This document shows positions 6,172 to 10,152 of a DNA stretch of 10,152 nucleotides, piece after piece. The stretch is from NCBI GenBank assembly GCA_017518785.1, contig JAFWUA010000069.1, positions 1 to 10,152 on the forward strand. Direction: 5' to 3'. Below the pieces are notes generated by a model. The model was not told the DNA's origin and searched no databases. It saw only the letters and a list, made by a program, of their open reading frames with translations. The DNA is from Neisseriaceae bacterium. Lineage in GTDB: Bacteria > Pseudomonadota > Gammaproteobacteria > Burkholderiales > Neisseriaceae. Made by a program: the position numbers and the translations under genes. Position 1 is the first letter of the stretch. Each line of letters opens with the position of its first letter.

Positions 6172-7244
6172 ATTTGTTCTCCCTGCGTAGATTTGAGTCT
6201 GCCGGAAAGCTCTGTTGCACGTCTTTTGCTTGGCAAAATACCTTGCGGACGCAAAATCATCATCAAAACCATTGCCATGCCAAACAATAACATACGTGCA
6301 TTTTCTTTGGGTAGTAAGATGGTATTAAATAGGCTTTTTTGTACATCTTCGACCCAAGTGCGTAACAGTTCTGGAACAAAGGTAAGGATAATCGCACCTA
6401 AAATTACGCCTTTAATATTGCCCATACCGCCTAAAACTACCATAGTCAAAATAATAATCGATTCATTTAACACAAATGATTCTGGGCTAACATAACCTAT
6501 CATGGCAGAGAAAAATCCACCAGCAACTCCACCAGACAAAGCACCTAATGAAAAGGCAAGTAATTTCATATTTTTCAGATTAATTCCCATAGCTTGTGCT
6601 GCAACATCATCTTCTCGCATTGCCACCCAAGCTCGCCCAATTCGTGAATATTGCAAACGTGTCGCAAAAATTACAAATAGCAACACCATTGCCAATAGCA
6701 AATAATAATAAAGATATGTGCTTTGAAAGGTAATGCCTAAAATCGTGTGTTTTTTATCCAAAGCAAATGAACCAAATTTAATCGCTTCAATCCGCATAAT
6801 TCCTTGCGAACCGTTAGTTAAGCCATTAAGATTATTAAGAATAATTCGAATAATCTCACCAAATCCAAGAGTTACAATTGCTAAATAATCTCCACGCAAT
6901 CGCAACACCGGCGTACCTAATAAAATACCGCAAATCCCTGCTAATACCGCTCCAATTGGAATGGAAATATAAAACGGCACCGAAAGTCCAAACTGCGGAG
7001 AATTGAGTAAGGCATAGGTATATGCACCAACCGCATAAAACGCAATAAAGCCTAAATCCAAAAGTCCGGCAAAACCTACCACCATATTCAAGCCGATGGC
7101 TAATAACACATATAACAAGGCAAAGTTGGTAGTACGCATCCACGCATTACCAAAATAATTACCAACAATAAATGGTAAAACCAATAGCAAAACCGCTAAT
7201 ACAATATTGAGCATTAATTTATCGAGAAAAAAACGAGCTTTCAT
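6168..7244 (-). CDS. livM: Branched-chain amino acid ABC transporter, permease LivM
   Basis: Inner-membrane permease that pairs with LivH. It is 358 residues long with about eight to ten membrane segments. Family landmarks are GLNMVVGFAGLLDLG at 51-65, LRLRGDYLAIVTLGFGEI at 114-131, the ATPase-contacting loop GRAWVAMREDD..A.AMGIN at 203-222, GGMGNIKGVILGA at 272-284 and LRPQGILPSKRR at 331-342. It lacks the long N-terminal extension of E. coli LivM, as is common outside enterobacteria. AAGGAG, overlapping the livH stop, sits eight bases before the ATG. The DUS-like word at 6196-6207 lies in the last codons and encodes the variable ELSGRL at 345-350. Confidence 0.95.
   Translation of the reverse strand: MKARFFLDKLMLNIVLAVLLLVLPFIVGNYFGNAWMRTTNFALLYVLLAIGLNMVVGFAGLLDLGFIAFYAVGAYTYALLNSPQFGLSVPFYISIPIGAVLAGICGILLGTPVLRLRGDYLAIVTLGFGEIIRIILNNLNGLTNGSQGIMRIEAIKFGSFALDKKHTILGITFQSTYLYYYLLLAMVLLFVIFATRLQYSRIGRAWVAMREDDVAAQAMGINLKNMKLLAFSLGALSGGVAGGFFSAMIGYVSPESFVLNESIIILTMVVLGGMGNIKGVILGAIILTFVPELLRTWVEDVQKSLFNTILLPKENARMLLFGMAMVLMMILRPQGILPSKRRATELSGRLKSTQGEQI
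6196..6207 (+). repeat. DUS-like 12-mer near the 3' end of livM
   Basis: Exact AGTCTGCCGGAA, on the plus strand, in the non-conserved C-terminal tail of livM. It disturbs no conserved motif, as expected if the word is kept for its own sake. Confidence 0.6.
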
Positions 7245-7256
7245 GTTCCATTCTCC

Positions 7257-8165
7257 TTATGCACGATCGCTTTGTTTTTCGCCCAATAAACCATTTGGAC
7301 GGAAGATTAGGACAATAATCAAAACCGCAAATGAAAATACATCTTGCCATTGTGAGCCTACTAAACCGGTGAATAAAGATTCCGAAATGCCCATCAATAT
7401 CCCACCTAAAACAGCACCACTAATATTACCAATACCACCCAAAACTGCGGCACAAAAAGCTTTTAAACCAATCAAGAAGCCTGATGTATAGCTAATTTGT
7501 CCATAATTGGCAGCCATCATCACTCCTGCGACTGCACCTAAACCTGAACCTAACATAAAAGTAATCGAAATAATCCGATTGATATTAACCCCCATTAAAC
7601 GTGCTACATCAGGTTTTTCGCTGGTGGCACGCATGGCACGTCCCAAACGGGTTTTATGAATCATCAGCAATAATGCTGCCATCAAAATAAAACAAATGGT
7701 AATCACCATAAACTGTACTTTATTGGTAATTGCTCCCATAAAATAAATAGGAGTGTGGTCGATTAGGGTTGGAAAAGGAATAATCCTTGTTCCCCAAATA
7801 ATCGCTGCTACTTGTTGCAAAACAATCGACATACCAATAGCAGTAATCAATGGGGCTAAACGCGGAGCATTACGCAAAGGACGATAAGCACATAATTCAA
7901 TCGAATAGCCTAATGCCATACAAATGGGTGTTGCACACATTAAGGCTAATAGCACCAAAGTAATACCGTTTAAGTCTATACCAGCAGCAATAAAGGCATT
8001 AAGAATGGAGATGGTAATCATCGCCCCAATCATCACCACTTCGCCGTGAGCAAAGTTAATCAAACCCATAATGCCATACACCATGGTATAACCCAATGCG
8101 ATTAAACCGTAAATACAACCTACGACCAAACCATTCATTACTAACTGCATAAAATTGATGGACAA
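7257..8165 (-). CDS. livH: Branched-chain amino acid ABC transporter, permease LivH
   Basis: First gene of the liv operon and partner permease of LivM. It is 302 residues long with about eight membrane segments. Landmarks are LGYTMVYGIMGLINFAHGE at 24-42, the ATPase-contacting loop GRAMRATSEKPDVARLMGVN at 175-194, GGIGNISGAVLGG at 243-255 and FRPNGLLGEK at 288-297. I place the start at TTG (8165): a strong GAAGGAG lies eight bases before it, and the N-terminus then matches homologues (MSxxF..). The next ATGs (codons 6 and 10) are too far from that site. livM follows after 12 bases. No binding protein (LivJ/LivK type) gene lies in the 755 bases upstream. Related urea or amide importers share this fold, but the four-gene order supports a LIV-type system. 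Confidence 0.94.
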   Translation of the reverse strand: MSINFMQLVMNGLVVGCIYGLIALGYTMVYGIMGLINFAHGEVVMIGAMITISILNAFIAAGIDLNGITLVLLALMCATPICMALGYSIELCAYRPLRNAPRLAPLITAIGMSIVLQQVAAIIWGTRIIPFPTLIDHTPIYFMGAITNKVQFMVITICFILMAALLLMIHKTRLGRAMRATSEKPDVARLMGVNINRIISITFMLGSGLGAVAGVMMAANYGQISYTSGFLIGLKAFCAAVLGGIGNISGAVLGGILMGISESLFTGLVGSQWQDVFSFAVLIIVLIFRPNGLLGEKQSDRA

Positions 8166-8173
8166 AACCGCTG

Positions 8174-8179
8174 CTCCTT
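8174..8179 (-). promoter_or_regulatory. Ribosome binding site deciding the TTG start of livH
   Basis: AAGGAG (within GAAGGAG on the minus strand) is eight bases upstream of TTG at 8163-8165 and 23 bases from the first in-frame ATG. The spacing argues for the TTG start. Confidence 0.75.
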
Positions 8180-8231
8180 CAAAACGTTTTCTTGTTAAAT
8201 CAATGTATTATTTATAATCTTGTATAATTTC

Positions 8232-8307
8232 AGTCTACCGAAAAAGTAGATGACGAAGTCATCAAACCGAAATTTTGGCGAAGCCAAAATTATGTTTCCG
8301 GCAGACT
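8232..8307. repeat. Two-hairpin cassette bounded by inverted DUS-like ends
   Basis: The left end AGTCTACCGAAA (8232-8243, degenerate) faces an exact AGTCTGCCGGAA on the minus strand (8296-8307). Between them are two perfect hairpins, each with a GAA triloop: GATGAC/GTCATC at 8249-8254 and 8258-8263, and AATTTTGGC/GCCAAAATT at 8271-8279 and 8283-8291. The second carries GCGAAGC at its tip, a sequence known to form an unusually stable DNA mini-hairpin. It lies 67-142 bases upstream of the livH start, so it could act on livH expression. No clear sigma-70 promoter for livH is recognisable nearby. This cassette plus the tRNA terminator accounts for most of the gene-free stretch 8166-8448. Confidence 0.65.
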
Positions 8308-8414
8308 ACTTAAACCTGTCAATTATCCTTATAAAACAAGCAAAGTGCAATTGCTAACTTATACAAGTTTTATGTATTTTTTGATTGATATTAGATATTT
8401 TTTTAAAACAAAAA

Positions 8415-8440
8415 ATAGCACAATCAAAAGACTGTGCTAT
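8415..8440 (-). terminator. Rho-independent terminator after tRNA-Lys
   Basis: ATAGCACA (8415-8422) and TGTGCTAT (8433-8440) form a perfect 8-pair stem with a 10-base loop, starting nine bases past the encoded CCA. On the minus strand a T tract follows (TTTTTTGTTTTAAAA). A-rich sequence on the other side makes it potentially bidirectional. Confidence 0.85.
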
Positions 8441-8448
8441 AAAAAATT

Positions 8449-8524
8449 TGGTGGGTCGTGAGCGATTCGAACGCTCGACCAACGGATTAAAAGTCCGCTG
8501 CTCTACCGGCTGAGCTAACGACCC
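8449..8524 (-). tRNA. tRNA-Lys (anticodon UUU), CCA encoded
   Basis: Read on the minus strand, this is a complete cloverleaf of 76 bases including CCA (8449-8451). The acceptor stem GGGTCGT pairs fully with ACGACCC. The D arm is AGCTCAGCCGGTAGAGC. The anticodon arm GCGGACTTTTAATCCGT has TTT in the loop, read as Lys, and the T arm is GAGCG-TTCGAAT-CGCTC. It is a single gene with its own promoter and terminator. No integrase gene or duplicated 3' end is visible here to suggest use as an attachment site. Confidence 0.98.
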
Positions 8525-8560
8525 AAACCTGAATGATAAACTTTATGAAAGGAAATCGGA

Positions 8561-8589
8561 ATTATATCCATAGGTTTATTCTTTGTCAA
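8561..8589 (-). promoter_or_regulatory. Perfect consensus sigma-70 promoter of tRNA-Lys
   Basis: TTGACA at 8584-8589 and TATAAT at 8561-8566 on the minus strand are separated by exactly 17 bases, matching the ideal promoter at all 12 positions. The start would be near 8554, about 30 bases before the mature tRNA 5' end at 8524, leaving a short leader for RNase P to remove. Confidence 0.92.
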
Positions 8590-8681
8590 GACAAAAGTGC
8601 TAATTTTTTGTTAAATTTTTTTAAGGTTACGCAATAGAACTTCCACCCCAAATAATTACTTGAAAATAAACATAAAAATTC

Positions 8682-8815
8682 TGAAACCTTTGCAAAATCG
8701 TCATTCTGCCCCTGAACTCAATGAAGAGGAAGAATCTAATTGTTTGTTAAATAAAAAAATTCGTAACGAAGTTCAGAATGACGAATAAGGAAAAGTTGGT
8801 TTTGCAAGGGTTTCA
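8682..8815. mobile_element. MITE-like element, copy 3 (134 bp, best preserved ends)
   Basis: The ends TGAAACCTTTGCAAAA (8682-8697) and TTTTGCAAGGGTTTCA (8800-8815) are inverted repeats matching at 15 of 16 positions. Just inside are TCGTCATTCTG and TTCAGAATGACGA, a second inverted pair. The right third nearly repeats copy 1. The termini resemble the GAGACCTTTGCAAAA-type ends I recall from IS5-group elements in Neisseria, which suggests a non-autonomous derivative. No transposase reading frame lies inside. The last base is shared with the DUS-like word at 8815-8826. Together with the tRNA promoter and the ddh terminator, it accounts for most of the gene-free stretch 8525-8921. Confidence 0.72.
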
Positions 8816-8826
8816 GTCTGCCGGAA
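8815..8826 (+). repeat. DUS-like 12-mer abutting the third MITE-like copy
   Basis: Exact AGTCTGCCGGAA, starting at the final base of the element to its left, in the spacer after ddh. The junction TTTCAGTCTGCCGGAA is identical to the one at copy 1, read on the minus strand there. Confidence 0.62.
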
Positions 8827-8873
8827 AATTCATAACGGTCTCAATTCCCAAATTAATCGTTAAACTAAATAAA

Positions 8874-8903
8874 AAAGCGAAGAACAATAATATTCTTCGC
8901 TTT
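8874..8903 (-). terminator. Rho-independent terminator of ddh
   Basis: Positions 8874-8884 and 8893-8903 form an 11-pair perfect stem (core AAGCGAAGAA/TTCTTCGCTT) with an 8-base loop. On the minus strand it is followed by TTTTTATTT. It starts 18 bases past the ddh stop and is the expected terminator for that gene. Confidence 0.88.
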
Positions 8904-8921
8904 CTTATTAAAACAAATAAA

Positions 8922-9905
8922 TTACAACATTTCGCGGCGTAATTCATCGGCTGATTTGGGCGACAATAACGCAGGAGCAATATCAAACACCGTATAAGCA
9001 CCGCTTGCACCTTGTTTATTCAAGCGATACGCCGCTCTTGCGTAGGCAACCAAAACGCTTGCCGTAAATTCAGGGTTAGAATCTAATTTCAGCGAAAATT
9101 CAATAATGTGTTTGGTTTCGCCGTTTTCGCCTGTTTGCCCACTTCGCAGAACAAAACCACCGTGCGGAATGCCGCCGTGTTCGCGTTTTAAAGTTTCCAA
9201 GTCGATAAAATGCACCGTGGTGTCGTAATCAGCAAAATAATTGGGCATGGTTTTGATTTCATTCTCAATTTTTGCTTTATCCGCACCGTCTTTAACCACC
9301 ACAAAGCATTCACGCAAATGTTTTTCGCGGGTGCTTAAATCGGGGTTTTTGCCTTGACGCACGCTTTCCAAAGCGGTTTCAATCGGCACAGTGTATTGTC
9401 TTGCGTCCAAAACGCCGTCAATGCGGCGGATTGCGTCCGAGTGTCCTTGACTGACCCCTTTACCCCAGAAAGTATAACTGTTACCAACCGTCAGCACGCT
9501 TTCGCCAATTAAGCGATTGAGCGAAAACAAACCAGGGTCCCAGCCCACCGCAATCACGCCAACATTTTTGCCACCTTTGGCAGCAGAATCCACCGCCGCA
9601 AAATGTTCAGGAATTTTAGCGTGCGTATCAAAACTATCCACCACATTAAAATGTTTTGCAAATTCAGGGGTTTGCGTAGGCAAATCAGTGGCACTGCCGC
9701 CACACAACACCAACACATCAAACTTACCTTTGTGGCTTAAAATTTCATCAACCGAAAACACTGCCGCACCATAAGTTTTCACCGCAGACGGATTGCGGCG
9801 TGTAAAAACGCCGTAAAATGCCATATCAGGGCAATTTCGCACAGCCAACTCCACGCCTCGACCCAAATTGCCATAGCCTAAAACTGCAACTTTAATCTTG
9901 CTCAT
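8922..9905 (-). CDS. ddh: meso-Diaminopimelate D-dehydrogenase
   Basis: Ddh (EC 1.4.1.16) reductively aminates L-2-amino-6-oxopimelate (tetrahydrodipicolinate) to meso-diaminopimelate with NADPH and ammonia. This is a one-step bypass of the succinylase or acetylase branch toward lysine and peptidoglycan. The 327 residues align end to end with remembered Corynebacterium Ddh (about 320). The Rossmann motif GYGNLG is at 10-15, CGGSATD at 68-74, GWDPG at 121-125 and the substrate-site stretch FWGKGVSQGHSDAIRRI at 146-162; TMPNYF and IPHGG come later. The ATG at 9905 is fixed by AAGGA (9913-9917) seven bases upstream. TATAAT at 9939-9944 is a possible -10, without a clear -35. The gene has its own terminator. 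By hand count of four 60-base lines it runs about 38-58% G+C, against about 37% in a livM line, suggesting a different origin. Confidence 0.95.
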   Translation of the reverse strand: MSKIKVAVLGYGNLGRGVELAVRNCPDMAFYGVFTRRNPSAVKTYGAAVFSVDEILSHKGKFDVLVLCGGSATDLPTQTPEFAKHFNVVDSFDTHAKIPEHFAAVDSAAKGGKNVGVIAVGWDPGLFSLNRLIGESVLTVGNSYTFWGKGVSQGHSDAIRRIDGVLDARQYTVPIETALESVRQGKNPDLSTREKHLRECFVVVKDGADKAKIENEIKTMPNYFADYDTTVHFIDLETLKREHGGIPHGGFVLRSGQTGENGETKHIIEFSLKLDSNPEFTASVLVAYARAAYRLNKQGASGAYTVFDIAPALLSPKSADELRREML

Positions 9906-10152
9906 CTTATTGTCCTTGTCAATCGTTACATAGAATGCATTATATATGCACTATATTAGCATAAAATTTTATTTTTTATATTTTGATAAAAATTATTTTT
10001 AATTAAAATAATAATTATTGAAATTTTATTTTTGTGTTTTGTATTTTTGTAGAATGAATATATAAAATACTACATTTATATATATATTTTGGAATTTTAT
10101 TCTAAAAATAGAATAAAAACGCTTTTTTATGCTTGATTGAGCGTATCTGTTG
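9906..10152. other. Very AT-rich spacer upstream of ddh
   Basis: No gene can be supported in these 247 bases, which are dominated by A and T runs. They hold the ddh ribosome site and a possible -10 (TATAAT, minus strand, 9939-9944). A perfect 10-pair AT hairpin lies at 10095-10104 with 10109-10118 (loop AAAA). On the minus strand a short open frame enters from the right edge and ends in TDTLNQA-stop (TAA at 10127-10129), which could be the end of an upstream gene but is too short to judge. Confidence 0.5.

Noticed and set aside
8449..8524. tRNA-Lys as an integration site for a genomic island carrying ddh
   Set aside because: No integrase gene and no duplicate of the tRNA 3' end could be found in the window.
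223..8826. Recurring 12-mers as a CRISPR array
   Set aside because: Copies are 12 bases, in both orientations, and kilobases apart with no regular spacers.
8813..9010. Minus-strand reading frame overlapping the 3' end of ddh
   Set aside because: It overlaps conserved ddh coding sequence and the ddh terminator, runs into the third MITE-like copy, and has no family resemblance.
10000..10025. Fur-box-like AT palindrome (AATAATAATTATT)
   Set aside because: It matches only the AT-rich part of the Fur consensus, and the whole stretch is AT-rich, so chance explains it.
10075..10090. (TA)n tract as a phase-variable promoter repeat
   Set aside because: Only about five to six units, inside a generally AT-rich spacer, and not between recognisable -35 and -10 elements.

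Overview
The window looks like chromosome from a low-GC member of the Neisseriaceae or a close betaproteobacterial relative. The gene order HIT-family protein, tatA, tatB, tatC fits that group. So does a 12-base word, AGTCTGCCGGAA, which occurs eight times exactly, scattered singly and in inverted pairs, in the way Neisseriaceae DNA uptake sequences (DUS) are. The word is not the classical Neisseria DUS (core GCCGTCTGAA). The species cannot be named from this window.

Layout, left to right. (1) 1-209, minus: start of a SAM-dependent methyltransferase cut by the window edge. (2) 312-1346, minus: purM (purine synthesis), with a hairpin terminator after it. (3) 1347-1683: divergent spacer holding an inverted DUS-like pair and the first copy of a small terminal-inverted-repeat (MITE-like) element. 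(4) 1684-3846, plus: hinT, tatA, tatB, tatC and a small DUF2069-like membrane protein, probably one operon. (5) 3842-3986: a second MITE-like copy between convergent genes. (6) 3993-4586, minus: hisB standing alone. (7) 4700-8165, minus: livHMGF, the membrane and ATPase parts of a branched-chain amino acid type ABC importer, without a binding-protein gene in view. (8) 8166-8921: a two-hairpin cassette bounded by DUS-like ends, tRNA-Lys(UUU) with a perfect consensus promoter and a terminator, a third MITE-like copy, another DUS-like word and the ddh terminator. (9) 8922-9905, minus: ddh, meso-diaminopimelate dehydrogenase, clearly richer in G+C than its neighbours, followed by a very AT-rich stretch to the end.

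The genes are housekeeping functions: purine, histidine and lysine/diaminopimelate synthesis, Tat export of folded proteins, amino acid import and translation. Their protein families are ordinary. What stands out lies mainly between the genes: a candidate new DUS dialect, a family of roughly 133-145 bp non-autonomous elements, two of which abut the DUS-like word at the same base, and a ddh gene whose composition suggests recent arrival. I found no CRISPR array, prophage, complete transposase gene, toxin-antitoxin pair or defence system.
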